64,000 nucleotides of DNA from Liquorilactobacillus nagelii DSM 13675 (GCF_019444005.1 NZ_CP049304.1:1178001-1242000), one strand, 5' to 3'; positions 50,097 through 61,734 are shown, counted from the first letter of the stretch. The notes: generated by a model from the letters alone, not told the origin. Numbers and translations are program-made.

Positions 50097-52837
50097 TTAT
50101 TCTAAGTGCTGCAATTTCAAATGCCGCTTGTTCAAGTATAGTTTGGCTAGTTTAATAACTTCAGTCACTGCTAAAACCATCAATCCAGCAATCACTGGTA
50201 CACCCCAACCCCAAAGTAAGCCAGGATTAGTTGTATAGAAAACATCCTGCATAAAAGGCAGATAAATAATCAGCAACTGTAACAACAATAGTACGCCAAT
50301 AATCACGAAAGCCATCTTATTTTGAAAGAAATATTTAGAGAAGACTGGTTGACGCGTCCGCAAATTAAACAAGTAGAAGATTTTGCCGAAGATAATAATA
50401 TTTAACGTCATAGTACTGCCAACAAGTGCCGGAATTCCAAGAGCAACCAATAAATCGTATGCTCCAATTCCTAAACCAGCAATCAGTAATGAAACATAGA
50501 CAATTTCAGCAATGTCGGCTTTCGTTAGAATTCCTTGACCAATTTGACGCGGTCCCCGAGCCATGATTCCTTTTTCAATCGGCTCAAAAATAAACGCAAA
50601 CTGAATTGTCAAAGCGGAAACCATATTAATCCACAGCAACTGCGTCGGATACAAAGGTAATTGCTGATCAAGTAAAATACTCAAAACCACAATCAATCCT
50701 TCGGCAAAACTGGTTGGCAATAAAAAGCGGATTGATTTGCGAATATTATCAAAAACATGCCGTCCTTCACGCACTGCTGTTTGAATTGTGGCAAAGTTAT
50801 CATCAGCAAGAACCATATCAGCCGCCTCTTTTGCTACGTCAGTTCCTTTAATCCCCATTGCAACCCCGATATCAGCTTGTTTCAAGGCAGGAGCATCATT
50901 AACTCCATCACCAGTCATTGCAACAATATGTCCTTGTTTTTGCTGAGCTTGGACAATTCGATTTTTATCTTGCGGTGTTGTCCGGGCAAAAACCGTATAA
51001 CGGTCTACTTGCTGGGCTAATTGTTCATCCGACAATTTAGCCATTTCTGGTCCAGTGATCACCTCTAATTGATCTGCTAAACCTAATTTTTTAGCAATTG
51101 TAGCTGCCGTATTCGGATCATCACCCGTAATCATTTTAACTTTAACTCCAGCATAATGCAGTTGTTTAACGGCCGCCGCGGCCTCTGTCCTTGGTGGATC
51201 AATAATCCCCACCAATCCCTGCAACTTCATCTGCTGGCCAATAACTGTTTGATCGATCATTGCTACTGGCGGAGCTATCGCTTGACTAGCCAAACCAACA
51301 ACACGTTTGCCTTGTTTAGCTAAGCGAACAACTTCTTTTTCCCATTTTTGACTGTCGAACTTTGGATTGAATTTTTTTATTAACTTGAAGAGTGTCTGCG
51401 GTGCACCTTTAACCAACAACATCTGCCCCTGATCAAGCTTAGCCAAACGAGCCGAGTAACGAATTGCTGAATCAAATGGCAGTGAGTCAATCTCTTCAAG
51501 TTGTGGTTGCTGACCGGTGAAACTATGATAAAGAGCTGCCAGTGCTCCATCGGTTGGTTCTCCGGTCAATTCCCACCGTCCATTTTTTAAGTTAAAAGCT
51601 GCGTCACTGGTTAAACCTGCAATCTGCAAAAGTGGTTTAATAGTTAACTCATCCTGCCAGGCAATTTGTTTTTCTGCTTTAAAAAGTTGGGCCGTTTGAG
51701 CATAATTACTCTTTTCAACTGTAAAAGCTCCGGCAGCCGTCACAATATCTGTCACTGCCATCTCATTTTTGGTCAGCGTCCCTGTCTTATCAGTATTGAC
51801 AATATCAACTGCTCCTAAAGTTTCAACTGCAGGTAAACTTTTAACAATCGCTTTTTTGTGTGCCAATTGCCGAGTTCCCATCGCTAAAACAACTGAAACA
51901 CTTGCTGGCATTCCTTCAGGCATCGAGCCAACGACCATAGTTACGACTGCAATCAGTAAAACAGGCAGAGAATATATCTCTAGAACTGCTCCAATGATAA
52001 ACATCACAACTGCTAGTGCGACAATAGCTAAGGACAGTTGCCAACCCAAGCGATTCAAGTTCTGCATCAAAGGAGTCAGCTTAGTTTTAGTTTCTGCAAC
52101 TGCCTGTTGGATTTTACCTAGTTCCGTTTTTTGGCCGGTTGCAACAACCACTCCTGTTCCAGAACCAGTCGAAATTGCTGTTCCAGCAAAAGCCATATTG
52201 GTTCGGTCTGCTAAAGCTGTTGCAACTGGAAGAGTATCTTCTGTCTTGACAACAGCAGCTGCTTCACCAGTCAAAACAGCCTCTTGAATTGTCAAATTAT
52301 CAGCTGCCAGTAACCGTAAATCCGCTGGAATGCGATCGCCTGCTTCAAGCTGAACTAAATCACCTACAACCACAAATCGCGGGCAGCAATTGTCATCTTT
52401 TTCCCTGCTCTAATTACAGAAGTATGTGAAACTAACAAGGCTTTTAATTTATCAAGCGCCCCATCAGCGGACATCTCCTGAAAAAAACCAATTAAAGCAT
52501 TCGCAATAATCACTGTTCCAATTACAATTGCATCAGGATAATGACGAAGGAAAAGTGAAATCAAGGCTGTTGCCAGTAAAACGTAGCTAATAGTGTTATT
52601 AAATTGGCTAAGCAGTCTCTTAACCCAGCTTTCTTTCACAGTCTTTAATTCATTTGGTCCATTTTCTTGCAATCGTTGTCGCGCTACTGGAGAACTTAGA
52701 CCCAGTGTTTGATTTGTTTCAAAATGTTGTTCTAATTGATGCACATCCATCTGCCATAACGGCCGACTGGGGGCGCCATCATCACCATTATCGTCACTTT
52801 CAACGGTCGTTTGTTCTACCTCTTCAAAATCTCTCAT
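50097..52837 (-). pseudogene. P-type cation-transporting ATPase, frameshifted
   Basis: Two adjoining frames together make one type II P-type ATPase of about 910 residues. The first (52837 to 52364, 157 codons) has the cation-ATPase N-terminal domain and the first two helices and ends IAARDLWL-stop. The second opens at a GTG at 52373 with VVGDLVQLEAGDRIPADLR, which continues the family segment ARDLV-x-GD. It then carries LTGEA, the phosphorylation site DKTGTLT, TGDDPNTA and TGDGVNDAPALK. The break is at about 52364-52380, GATTTGTGGTTGTAGG, and fits loss of one base or gain of two. Helix 6 lacks the Asp of calcium pumps (NMVSALTIQF), so the ion is unclear. Confidence 0.85.
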
Positions 52838-52993
52838 GTAATTTCCTCCAAATAAGTAAGTTTATCTTTATTTTACCCTATTTTATTGATGATGAGAAAT
52901 ATTTTAGGCTCAATTAAAAAATTTCTAATTTTATATAGTAAAACTTACTTTTGGGCTGTTTACCTAAAAGTTTCTTAATTTTTGTAGTATATG

Positions 52994-53022
52994 TTGAAAT
53001 TTTTTTCCAAATAATATAGTAT
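52994..53022 (+). promoter_or_regulatory. Candidate asnB promoter
   Basis: TTGAAA (52994-52999) is followed by TATAGT after 15 nt, or TAGTAT after 17 nt (53017-53022). It lies about 30 nt before the asnB start. Confidence 0.45.
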
Positions 53023-53052
53023 CGATAAGGGATTAGAAAAGGGGAGAATACT

Positions 53053-54939
53053 ATGTGTGGTTTTGTAGGGTACTTGACTGATGCCAGTCAAAAAGACCTG
53101 CGGAATAAAGATTGGATTGCCAGTCAAATGAATCGAATGATCGTTCATCGAGGTCCTGACGATGAAGGTTACTTCAAAGACGACCATATTGCCATGGGGT
53201 TTCGTCGATTAAGTATCATTGACTTAGACAGCGGACACCAACCGTTATCATATGCAAATGAACGCTTTTGGCTAACTTTCAACGGGGAAATTTATAATTA
53301 CCTGGAATTAAGGAAAGATTTAAAAGCTGAAGGCTATGAATTTAAAACCCAATCTGATTCTGAAGTAATTTTAGCGGCCTACGCTAAATATGGTGTAAAG
53401 TGTGTCAATTACTTACGTGGAATGTTCAGTTTCGTAATCTGGGATAGTCAAGAAAAGACTTTGTTTGCTGCTCGTGATCCATTTGGCATCAAACCATTTT
53501 ACTATGCAAGTTTTGATCGCAACTTCTACTACGCTTCTGAAAGTAAAGCTATTTATAAGGTCATTAAAGACCATGACTTTGATCACGATGCTTTACAAGA
53601 TTATTTTACTTATCAATATGTGCCAGAACCAGAAACACTAACCAAAGAAATTCACGTTTTAGAGGCTGGCCATTACTTGTTTAAGCAACTTGATCATGAA
53701 CCAGAAATTAAACAATATTATCAAAGAACTTTTGCTCCCGTTCAGCGCTCAACAGCTGATTATATTAAAAGAATTCAAGCCGTTCTGGAAGATTCAGTTG
53801 CCAAACATATGCGGGCTGATGTTCCAGTTGGGTCATTTCTGTCGGGAGGAATTGATTCTTCAATTATTGTCGCTCTTGCTAAAAAATTTAATCCACATAT
53901 CAAGACAATCTCAGTTGGTTTCCAACGCGAGGGATATAGTGAATTGGATGTTGCTCAGGAAACTGCAGAAAAACTAGCGGTTGAAAATTACAGTTCTGTA
54001 ATTACCCCTGAAGAATTCATGGATGCTTTTCCGCATTTTGTATGGGCAATGGATGATCCTTTAGCTGATCCAGCAGCTGTGCCGCAGTATTTTTTAGCTA
54101 AAGAAGCGCGCAAACATGTTAAAGTTGCTTTAACCGGTGAAGGTGCTGATGAGTTATTTGGCGGTTATCGCAAGTATCATGAACCAATTTCCTTGCGTCC
54201 ATTTGAGCATACCAAGTTAATTAATCCATTATTGCATAAATTAGCTTTGATTTTGCCAGAAGGAATTAAAGGTCGTAGTTATTTACTGCGGGGAACAACT
54301 CCTTTGGAAAAACGCTATGTGGGAAATGCTTTTATTTTTAATGAAACTGAAAAACAACGGTTAATTAAAAATTATGATTTAGATCACCCACTATCTGCTT
54401 TAACACATGATCTCTATCAATCTGCTAATAACTATGACCCGATTAGTTTGATGCAATTTATAGATATTCATACCTGGCTTTGTGGTGATTTACTGCATAA
54501 TGCCGATCGAACAACGATGGCCCATAGTTTAGAACTTCGAACTCCATTTTTGGATAAAGAGGTCTTCGCGGTAGCTCGTGAAATTCCGGCAGATTTACGC
54601 ATTTGTCATAAAACAACCAAATACATTTTGCGTGAAGCCGCTAAGGGTATTGTTCCAGATCACGTTTTGTATCGACAAAAACTGGGTTTTCCAGTTCCAA
54701 TTAGATTTTGGCTGCGTGAAGAAATGTATGACTGGGCTAAAAACATTATCAATGAATCCGCTACTGATCAGTATTTGAATAAAGATTACTGTCTAAAACT
54801 TTTAGAAGATCACCAGACACGAAAATTTGATAATTCACGAAAGCTCTGGACCATTTTGAACTTTATGATGTGGCATAAAATTTATGTTGAACAAACTGAG
54901 TTACCGGATTCTGCTGCTAGTTGGCAGTTAACTAAATAG
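53053..54939 (+). CDS. asnB: Asparagine synthase (glutamine-hydrolysing) AsnB
   Basis: Makes asparagine from aspartate, ATP and glutamine. The N-terminal glutaminase domain starts MCGFVGYL with the nucleophile Cys2, then RGPDDEG and FNGEIYNY. The synthetase domain has the PP-loop SFLSGGIDSSIIVALA and GEGADELFGGY. At 628 residues it is the long form found in Gram-positives. The start follows AAAGGGGAGAATACT. It is monocistronic, with its own terminator. Confidence 0.95.
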   Translation: MCGFVGYLTDASQKDLRNKDWIASQMNRMIVHRGPDDEGYFKDDHIAMGFRRLSIIDLDSGHQPLSYANERFWLTFNGEIYNYLELRKDLKAEGYEFKTQSDSEVILAAYAKYGVKCVNYLRGMFSFVIWDSQEKTLFAARDPFGIKPFYYASFDRNFYYASESKAIYKVIKDHDFDHDALQDYFTYQYVPEPETLTKEIHVLEAGHYLFKQLDHEPEIKQYYQRTFAPVQRSTADYIKRIQAVLEDSVAKHMRADVPVGSFLSGGIDSSIIVALAKKFNPHIKTISVGFQREGYSELDVAQETAEKLAVENYSSVITPEEFMDAFPHFVWAMDDPLADPAAVPQYFLAKEARKHVKVALTGEGADELFGGYRKYHEPISLRPFEHTKLINPLLHKLALILPEGIKGRSYLLRGTTPLEKRYVGNAFIFNETEKQRLIKNYDLDHPLSALTHDLYQSANNYDPISLMQFIDIHTWLCGDLLHNADRTTMAHSLELRTPFLDKEVFAVAREIPADLRICHKTTKYILREAAKGIVPDHVLYRQKLGFPVPIRFWLREEMYDWAKNIINESATDQYLNKDYCLKLLEDHQTRKFDNSRKLWTILNFMMWHKIYVEQTELPDSAASWQLTK

Positions 54940-54969
54940 CTGTTAATTCTTGAAAAACTAGTTTCGTAA

Positions 54970-55019
54970 CAACAAAAAAAAGAAGATAGACTAATCTATA
55001 GTCCATCTTCTTTTTTGTT
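54970..55019. terminator. Bidirectional terminator after asnB
   Basis: AACAAAAAAAAGAAGAT(A)GACTA pairs with TAGTC(C)ATCTTCTTTTTTGTT, giving A and T tracts at both ends. It serves asnB and the convergent opuC operon. Confidence 0.85.
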
Positions 55020-55042
55020 GAGCGATTTATTACCCAGTCTTG

Positions 55043-55708
55043 TCACTTTTTTGTTGATATTTCTTTTGGGGTTAAAATTCGTTGCAATAATCCTAAAACA
55101 AAATCAGCAATAATTGCCATGAAAGCTGTCGGCAAAGCCCCCGCTAAAATAATCGCTCCTCCGTTGGTTGCATTGGTTCCCCGAATAATGATGTCACCTA
55201 AGCCACCAGCGCCAACAAATGAGCCGATTGCTGTAATTCCAATAGCAATCACTAAAGCATTCCGAATGCCCCCCATGATCACTGATAAAGACAACGGCAA
55301 TTCAATTAAATACAAAATTTGAAAACGAGTCATTCCCATTCCTTTCCCAGAATCAAGAATTGTCGTATCAATCCCCTGCATACCGGCATAAGTGTTTTTA
55401 ATGATCGGCAATAAAGAATACAAAAAGACGGTTGCAATGACGGTATTTACTCCTAGACCTAAAACCAACATAATCATTGATAGCAAAGCTAATGATGGAA
55501 TTGTCTGAATCACATTTGCCAAACTAATTACTAGCCCACTTAATTTTCGATAACGAGCAATCATAATTCCTAATGGAATTCCGATAACTGCCGCAAATAA
55601 GACTCCATAAATTGAAATCAAAAAATGGCGACTAAATTGGGCCAAAATATAGCTGCTGTTTTCGCCTAAGTAGTACCAAAACTGCTGCCAAAGATTCATA
55701 CTTGCCAT
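55043..55708 (-). CDS. opuCD: Glycine betaine/carnitine/choline ABC permease OpuCD-like
   Basis: A 221-residue permease with about five or six helices and the EAA loop ILDSGKGMGMTRFQILYLIELPLS. Its start overlaps the opuCC stop by 1 nt. It is paralogous to the second permease of the operon (shared GMGMT and FxGAGGLGD segments). The pair of short permeases flanking a binding protein is the OpuC arrangement. Confidence 0.88.
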   Translation of the reverse strand: MASMNLWQQFWYYLGENSSYILAQFSRHFLISIYGVLFAAVIGIPLGIMIARYRKLSGLVISLANVIQTIPSLALLSMIMLVLGLGVNTVIATVFLYSLLPIIKNTYAGMQGIDTTILDSGKGMGMTRFQILYLIELPLSLSVIMGGIRNALVIAIGITAIGSFVGAGGLGDIIIRGTNATNGGAIILAGALPTAFMAIIADFVLGLLQRILTPKEISTKK

Positions 55709-56649
55709 TAATCATTACCTCCTCGGAAATAATTATGTTTAACTAAAAAATTGTGTGCCACAACGGCTGGTTCCTGCAAATTATTGTCAGCTTGATAATT
55801 CAAACTTTGCATCGTTTTCAAATTGATCTTGCCATCTAATCGATGTAAAACAGGAGCAAGTTTGGGATATTTCTTCAATAATGAATCATTGACCACCATT
55901 GAACAATTATATGGTGGGAAAAATCGTTTATTATCTTTTAAAAGCTGCAAATTATAACTTTTAATTCGCCCATCAGTTGAATATCCCAGCACAACTTGCA
56001 TTTTTCCAGCTTCAACTGCATCATAGACTAAACCAATTTGCATTGGGGAAACTCGTTTAAATCTAAAACCGTAGTCCTTGGCAAAATCATCATAGCCATC
56101 ACCTTTACGGTTCATCCAGGATGAATCAACTCCAGCGTTTAGCTGTCCAGCTACAGTTTGCAAATCAGAAATTGTTTTTAAATGATATTTAGCAGCGAAT
56201 TTTTTAGTGGTCATGAAAGCATAAGTATCAGCGAATCCATAAGAAGGAAACCAGGTTTGATTAAATCTTTTTTTGAACTGTTTCGTAACAATCGCCGTTG
56301 CTTTTTTGGGATCTTTAACATTATCCATCTGCAAGGTCCCTGTCAAATCAGTTCCTGTATATCGTGTAGCTGAAATATCTGCATCACCACGCAAAAGAGC
56401 CTGATGAGCAACGGTTGATGAGCCTAGATTGTTAACTAAAGTTGTCTGGTAACCAAGTTCATGTTGAATTAACTCAGCAATAATATTTGCCATAATTTGT
56501 GACTCGGTAGTGCTTTGTGAGGCAATACGAATTGTCTGTGAATTAGATGTTCCACTCACTCCCGGCAAACCACAACCACCCAACATTACGAGTCCGAGCA
56601 ATAAACTTAGATAGACAATTCGGCGTTTTAATAAAATTTTCAGTTTCAT
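55708..56649 (-). CDS. opuCC: Osmoprotectant-binding lipoprotein OpuCC-like
   Basis: A 313-residue receptor. The signal peptide ends in LGGCG, so it is a lipoprotein. The body is an OpuAC-type binding domain: [38 protein letters not shown] and [10 protein letters not shown]. Binding specificity (betaine, carnitine, choline) is inferred from operon type. It overlaps opuCB by 4 nt. Confidence 0.88.
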   Translation of the reverse strand: MKLKILLKRRIVYLSLLLGLVMLGGCGLPGVSGTSNSQTIRIASQSTTESQIMANIIAELIQHELGYQTTLVNNLGSSTVAHQALLRGDADISATRYTGTDLTGTLQMDNVKDPKKATAIVTKQFKKRFNQTWFPSYGFADTYAFMTTKKFAAKYHLKTISDLQTVAGQLNAGVDSSWMNRKGDGYDDFAKDYGFRFKRVSPMQIGLVYDAVEAGKMQVVLGYSTDGRIKSYNLQLLKDNKRFFPPYNCSMVVNDSLLKKYPKLAPVLHRLDGKINLKTMQSLNYQADNNLQEPAVVAHNFLVKHNYFRGGND

Positions 56650-57287
56650 TTGCCCGCCTCCTCATTTTGCTGAACTGGTGTTAACCTTTTTTCAAGCAGG
56701 CCTAACAAATAATCTGCTAAAACCGCCAAAATTGTAACTGGAATTGTCCCGCCAATAATTAGATCTGGTTGGAACAAATTCAAGCCATTAAATATAAAAT
56801 CACCTAAGCCGCCACCGCCAATAAAAGCAGCTAAGGTCGCCCATGAAATAACATAAACAGCCGATAAACGAATTCCAGCCATAATTACCGGAATTGCCAA
56901 AGGAATTTCGACTTGAACAATTGATTGAAAATTAGTCATTCCCATTCCTTTAACACTGTCTTTAAGTAACGGATCAACACTTTCCATTCCAAGATAAGTG
57001 TTCCGCAAAATTGGTAATAGTGAGTAAATAAATAACGCGACAATTGAGGGAATCTTTCCAATTCCTAAAATTGGAATCATCAAAGCTAATAATGCTAATG
57101 ATGGAATTGTTTGTAACATACTAGCTATGCCAATCACAATTTTTGCTGTTCGTGGTGTCCGCGTTAACACAATGCCTAAGGGGACAGCGACTGCCATCCC
57201 TAAAAATAAAGAAAAGGCTGAAATATATAGCTGTTCCCAGGTTTTTTGCAGCAGTTGAATCCCATATTGATTTAGAAAAGCCATCAT
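56646..57287 (-). CDS. opuCB: Glycine betaine/carnitine/choline ABC permease OpuCB-like
   Basis: A 213-residue permease, about five helices, EAA loop [25 protein letters not shown] and [15 protein letters not shown] near the end. It overlaps both neighbours by 4 nt, so the operon is tightly coupled. Confidence 0.88.
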   Translation of the reverse strand: MMAFLNQYGIQLLQKTWEQLYISAFSLFLGMAVAVPLGIVLTRTPRTAKIVIGIASMLQTIPSLALLALMIPILGIGKIPSIVALFIYSLLPILRNTYLGMESVDPLLKDSVKGMGMTNFQSIVQVEIPLAIPVIMAGIRLSAVYVISWATLAAFIGGGGLGDFIFNGLNLFQPDLIIGGTIPVTILAVLADYLLGLLEKRLTPVQQNEEAGK

Positions 57288-58468
57288 TTAGACTCACCAC
57301 CTTCTGCACTGACTGCCAAAGAATCAGCTTCAGTATCGTTTCCTCCCCAAATAATGTCGTAAACCATATCAACCAATGAAGATCTAGTTACAATACCACG
57401 GAGCTTGCCTTGGTGATCAATGACAGGTACATAGCGCAACCCTTGCTTCAAAATTCGTTCAGCACTATTGCGAATCAACGTATCGGTGTAAATCTTAAAT
57501 AACTTAGTAATCATCAAATCAGAAACACTTGTTACCCGATTATATTTATCCAAATCCGCTAAATCCAAGTAGCCTTTCAAATAACCATCATCGTCAGTCA
57601 CTAACAAGGTATCAACTCGTCGTTGGCGCATTAATCGAACTGCATTTTTTAACGGTTGCCCCAAAGTGATTGAAACAGGATCTTTAAGCATAATCTGCTG
57701 AGCAGTTGTAATGTCGGCTCGAGCTTGAATCAAACGTTCCTCACCAATTAATTTTTTGACAAATTCATTAGCTGGATGGCTGAGCAGTTCTCGTGGCGAT
57801 GACTGCTGGATTATTTGACCATGATCCATTACCACAACTTTAGTGGCCAGTTTCAAAGCTTCATCCATATCGTGTGTCACAAAAACAACTGTTTTTCCTA
57901 ATTCTTCTTGCAGATCCTTCACCAAATCCTGCAGGCTTTCGCGGGTAATCGGATCAAGTGCACCAAATGGTTCGTCCATCAAAATAATGTCTTGTTCTGC
58001 TGCCAGTGCCCGGATTACTCCGATTCGCTGCTGCTGTCCACCTGATAGTTCTCCTGGATAGCGATCAAGATAGTCTAATGGCAGTTCTACCAACTCAAGT
58101 AGTTTTTTTGCTTGTTGACGTTTCTTATCTTCTGACCATTTTAATAATTTTGGAACCAAGGTAATATTTTCATAAATTGTCATATGTGGGATCAATCCAA
58201 TATTTTGAATTACATATCCGATTTTGCGACGAAGTTTAACCGGATCAAACTCTTTAATATTTTTACCGTTTAAAAAAATTTCACCGGATGTCGGTTCGAG
58301 CATCCGGTTGATCATCCTCATGGTCGTTGTCTTTCCAGAACCTGAAGTTCCTATCAAACAAACAAAATCACCATGATTAACTTTTAAATTGATTTTTTCG
58401 ACAGCAATATTACCATGATAAATTTTAGCAATATCCTTAAATTCAACCATTGGCGTCGCAGTTTCCAT
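57284..58468 (-). CDS. opuCA: Osmoprotectant ABC transporter ATPase with CBS domains, OpuCA-like
   Basis: A 394-residue ATPase. It has Walker [10 protein letters not shown], signature [15 protein letters not shown], and Walker [13 protein letters not shown]. Two CBS domains (about 250-375, including [18 protein letters not shown] and [13 protein letters not shown]) sense ionic strength or cyclic di-AMP in this family. It is the first gene of opuCABCD. The start ATG follows GGAGGAGGATGCATA. Confidence 0.9.
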   Translation of the reverse strand: METATPMVEFKDIAKIYHGNIAVEKINLKVNHGDFVCLIGTSGSGKTTTMRMINRMLEPTSGEIFLNGKNIKEFDPVKLRRKIGYVIQNIGLIPHMTIYENITLVPKLLKWSEDKKRQQAKKLLELVELPLDYLDRYPGELSGGQQQRIGVIRALAAEQDIILMDEPFGALDPITRESLQDLVKDLQEELGKTVVFVTHDMDEALKLATKVVVMDHGQIIQQSSPRELLSHPANEFVKKLIGEERLIQARADITTAQQIMLKDPVSITLGQPLKNAVRLMRQRRVDTLLVTDDDGYLKGYLDLADLDKYNRVTSVSDLMITKLFKIYTDTLIRNSAERILKQGLRYVPVIDHQGKLRGIVTRSSLVDMVYDIIWGGNDTEADSLAVSAEGGESK

Positions 58469-58594
58469 TATGCATCCTCCTCCATAGATTTTATGTATTG
58501 GTTTAATAACAAAAAACCTATAATTAAATTTAACATAAATTTTAATTTTCTGCGAATGATTTGCTCATTTTCAGTTATTGTTATTTTATTGCAC

Positions 58595-58635
58595 TAAAAA
58601 AAGGCTTGCAATAAAGAAAACTTATCACAAACCTT
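58595..58635 (-). terminator. Terminator after the DUF975-like gene
   Basis: AAGGCTTG (58601-58608) pairs with CAAACCTT (58628-58635); the minus strand continues TTTTTTT. The stem is short with a 19-nt loop, so strength is moderate. Confidence 0.65.
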
Positions 58636-58681
58636 AAAAATTGAAATATCAGATTATTGTAAATTGATTTAATTACTAAAT

Positions 58682-59617
58682 CTATTTGTTACTTTTATTG
58701 ACGAACTGGCCAGTCAATTTTTCAACTGGAACAAACAGGCCTTTGAAAATCTGCTGAATTAAAGTTTCTGTGCGATTGTGCTGATAGAATGCTGCCAAAG
58801 CTGCTAAAATTACTGGCAAATAGAAACATGCCCCTACGATACCTACTATTGGTCCACCGTAGATCATAACTGGTTCCCAGAAATAAAAACCATAATAGGT
58901 AACAATCCCCCAAACAATAGCCCAAATAATTGCTGGAATTGCTAAGATGATAAACAACTCCCAGATTTCAGCTCGTTTGTGCGCAATGAAACGTCGACTA
59001 GCAGTTAGAGCATGTCGTTGTGATTGTCCCAAAAAGGCTGGCTGTTCCTCACGATATAAGAAGAGCGCTTGAGAATACTCTAAATTTTTCCAAATCATTA
59101 CCAACAGCCAAATAATTAAAATTGCATCTAAAATAATCTGGTTACTACCTAACAGATACTCTAAAATTAATAATGGTAACTGCCAGAAAAAGAGGAAAAG
59201 TCCATTATATAAAAACAGCCGCAAAACTTGATTCTTGTTTAAAAACCGAAACTGCTGCCAAATATTTGAAAACCGGATTGAAGTTTGTTTTCCAGTAACT
59301 ACATCTTGCAATTGAAATTGAATTACTGCCATAAAGAAATACGCTAATACTTCTAAGACAAAAGTTAAACCCAATCCAACCAAGATTTCCAGCAACCCAA
59401 CCCATAATGTTGCGCTAACCGAACCGTAAATCAATAATGTCAATGCTGAAGCAACCGTTGTTAATCCACTTCTAAACAACATTCCCATTAAAACTGATAA
59501 AACCATAAAGACAATTACGAGTCCCGTCACAAATCCACCAGCAGCTAACAGCTGATTTCGATGTTTTTTTACTAAAGTAAGAAGTTCTTTGATTCCTAAA
59601 GATTTTTTTTGTTCCAA
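58682..59617 (-). CDS. DUF975-like integral membrane protein
   Basis: A 311-residue protein with about six hydrophobic helices. The segments FQLQDVVTGKQTSIRFSNI and YSQALFLYREEQPAFLGQ...SRRF, then VILAALAAFYQHN, follow the order of conserved segments in DUF975 membrane proteins. The match is by eye and the family's function is unknown. The start ATG-type codon precedes EQKKSLGIKELL. It is monocistronic. Confidence 0.65.
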   Translation of the reverse strand: MEQKKSLGIKELLTLVKKHRNQLLAAGGFVTGLVIVFMVLSVLMGMLFRSGLTTVASALTLLIYGSVSATLWVGLLEILVGLGLTFVLEVLAYFFMAVIQFQLQDVVTGKQTSIRFSNIWQQFRFLNKNQVLRLFLYNGLFLFFWQLPLLILEYLLGSNQIILDAILIIWLLVMIWKNLEYSQALFLYREEQPAFLGQSQRHALTASRRFIAHKRAEIWELFIILAIPAIIWAIVWGIVTYYGFYFWEPVMIYGGPIVGIVGACFYLPVILAALAAFYQHNRTETLIQQIFKGLFVPVEKLTGQFVNKSNK

Positions 59618-59779
59618 AATTAGACCTCATTTCTAAATTTTTAGCATGCATTAATCATAACACGAAAAAAACCATTATTTTTTTCTTCACTGAATATTCA
59701 CAAAAAAATAAAGTTCATCAGCTATGCTATTATTAGCTGCTAAAGTAGCTTTCAAAAGTAATTAGTTAAGTCGAAGCAA

Positions 59780-59814
59780 CAAAAAAGAGTCGTAATCAAA
59801 ATTCACGACTCTTT
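59780..59814 (-). terminator. Terminator of the opp operon
   Basis: AAAGAGTCGT (59784-59793) pairs perfectly with ACGACTCTTT (59805-59814), with TTTTTTG on the minus strand, 12 nt after the oppA stop. Confidence 0.9.
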
Positions 59815-59826
59815 AATAAAAACTAA

Positions 59827-61647
59827 CTATTTCAGATTGCTAGATGTAAATGACAGATTGCTCCAGAACTCATTGTTAGCTGGGCTGACATCAAAACCTT
59901 TAACCCGTTTATTAACTGGTTCCCAGTTATAACTGAAGTTATCAGGTGCATAAGCAGCTTGTTTATTCATATATTGCTGCCATTGCTTGAAAATCTTAAC
60001 CCGGTAAGCTGAATTCCAAGACTTGCTGCTGTTCATTTCATTCATCAACTTAGTATTTTCTTTAGAAACGAAGTGACCCATGTTATAAGTTGCTGTTTCT
60101 CCATAAATAGCTGTCGGTGTTGGCTCGGATGATAAGCCCCAAGCAGCATCATAAACATCGATCTTGTTTTGTTTAGTCTTTTGCAAAGTATCATAGAAAC
60201 TATTCATTTCCATTGGCTTACCCGTTGCAAAGACAACATGCAGGCCGATTTTATGCCATTGCTGCAAATAATCCTGGTACTCAGCTTCTTGAGTTGAAGT
60301 CCCCTGCATTGCTCCAAAGTAAATCGTTAACTTCTTGCCGTTGGGCTGAACACGCCACTTACCTTTCTTCTTATAACCAGCTTCATCCAATAATTGGTTA
60401 GCTTTCTTGATATTCAGCTGATAACCTTTAGCTGATTTGTCGTAATATTTGGAGAAGATTGGTGGAATCAATGTATTCGCCCGCCAAGTAACACCATTGC
60501 CGAACTTCTTGTTCAACTGATCAAGATTCAAAGCATACATCATTGCTTGACGTAATTTGACATTGGCCATCTTACTATTCTTATCCATAACATTCTTTTG
60601 TGTCTTGGTATCATAATAACCGACATTGAAGCCAAAATACCCATACGACAAAGCTGGTTGGCCAACAATTTGATAGCCCTTGGTATTCTTTAACTCTTTA
60701 TAATCGGTTCCATGCAATACGCCGCCAGGAATAACAAAGTCATATTTTTTAGATTGGATAGCTTTGTCAATATTACTTTCAGAGACGACGCTGATCACAA
60801 TGTGTTTGATTTGTGGTTTTTTGCCCCAGTAATATTTATTTGGCGACCAAGAAGTTGACTCGCCTTCAACAACTTTATCAAGTTTGTAAGGACCAGTAAA
60901 GATTGGATTCTTACGTACTTGGTCTGAAGAAGCTAACTTCGAAATTGGCACATTTTTGATGTATTCATATGGTTCAACTGTTCCCCAAATAAATGAGTTG
61001 CCTGAATACTGCATACTTGGAGCCATTCGACTAAAATGGATTACCGCAACGCGACCGGTTTGTCCATCAGGATAAGAAAAGCCGGAGATTGTTTTAGCCT
61101 TGCCATTGTGGTAGGCTGCCAAGCCTTTAATCGCGTTGAAGTCCGATGAGTATTGTTGTGAAGTAGTGTTTGGATTGGCAATCACTTCATAAGCATACTC
61201 GACATCTTTAGCCGTTACTGGCATGCCATTGGACCATTTAGCATTTTTGCGGATAGTAATCGTTGCCGTCTTAGCTTTGCGGTCTAATTTTAAGTTAGCC
61301 AATCCACCATTGATAATTTTATAATCTTTGTTGGTATTGAATAACCCATCTTGATTGCCTGGTTGGCCCCCACTTGGTGAAAAGACATCTGCATCTTCTT
61401 GGTTAGTAGACAAAACAGGATCAGAAATTCCTTCAAATGGCGAGTCATTTGGTTCAGCAACTTTCAAAGTTCCATTTGTAGTTGCACTGCTATCGGTCTT
61501 GCCAGTATTATTGTAGGCCGTCTTCAAACTGACCTGCGTTGTCTTGGTACTTGAGCTTGATGAACTTGATGAACAAGCAGCCAAGGTAACAGCTGCTAAT
61601 ACAGCTGCGGCGGTTACCGCAACTTTCCTTACTTTACTACCCTGCAT
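59827..61647 (-). CDS. oppA: Oligopeptide-binding lipoprotein OppA
   Basis: Receptor of the oligopeptide importer. A basic N-terminus and hydrophobic stretch end in the lipobox LAAC (Cys25), then a poly-Ser linker. The SBP_bac_5 body contains the hallmark NAKWSNGMPVTAKDVEYAYE. At 606 residues it is the long Lactobacillales form. The start ATG follows GAGGGGGAATTTTGC. Confidence 0.93.
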   Translation of the reverse strand: MQGSKVRKVAVTAAAVLAAVTLAACSSSSSSSSTKTTQVSLKTAYNNTGKTDSSATTNGTLKVAEPNDSPFEGISDPVLSTNQEDADVFSPSGGQPGNQDGLFNTNKDYKIINGGLANLKLDRKAKTATITIRKNAKWSNGMPVTAKDVEYAYEVIANPNTTSQQYSSDFNAIKGLAAYHNGKAKTISGFSYPDGQTGRVAVIHFSRMAPSMQYSGNSFIWGTVEPYEYIKNVPISKLASSDQVRKNPIFTGPYKLDKVVEGESTSWSPNKYYWGKKPQIKHIVISVVSESNIDKAIQSKKYDFVIPGGVLHGTDYKELKNTKGYQIVGQPALSYGYFGFNVGYYDTKTQKNVMDKNSKMANVKLRQAMMYALNLDQLNKKFGNGVTWRANTLIPPIFSKYYDKSAKGYQLNIKKANQLLDEAGYKKKGKWRVQPNGKKLTIYFGAMQGTSTQEAEYQDYLQQWHKIGLHVVFATGKPMEMNSFYDTLQKTKQNKIDVYDAAWGLSSEPTPTAIYGETATYNMGHFVSKENTKLMNEMNSSKSWNSAYRVKIFKQWQQYMNKQAAYAPDNFSYNWEPVNKRVKGFDVSPANNEFWSNLSFTSSNLK

Positions 61648-61734
61648 GCAAAATTCCCCCTCGATTTAAGAAAATAATTAGTGCTGCATTCTACTCGCAA
61701 AAATTGGGCATCATCTCCTTAACGGTTAAGAATT

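Noticed and set aside
51769..52287. 172-codon open frame on the plus strand
   Set aside because: Antisense to the conserved P-type ATPase sequence, with no ribosome site; it reflects codon usage of the real gene.
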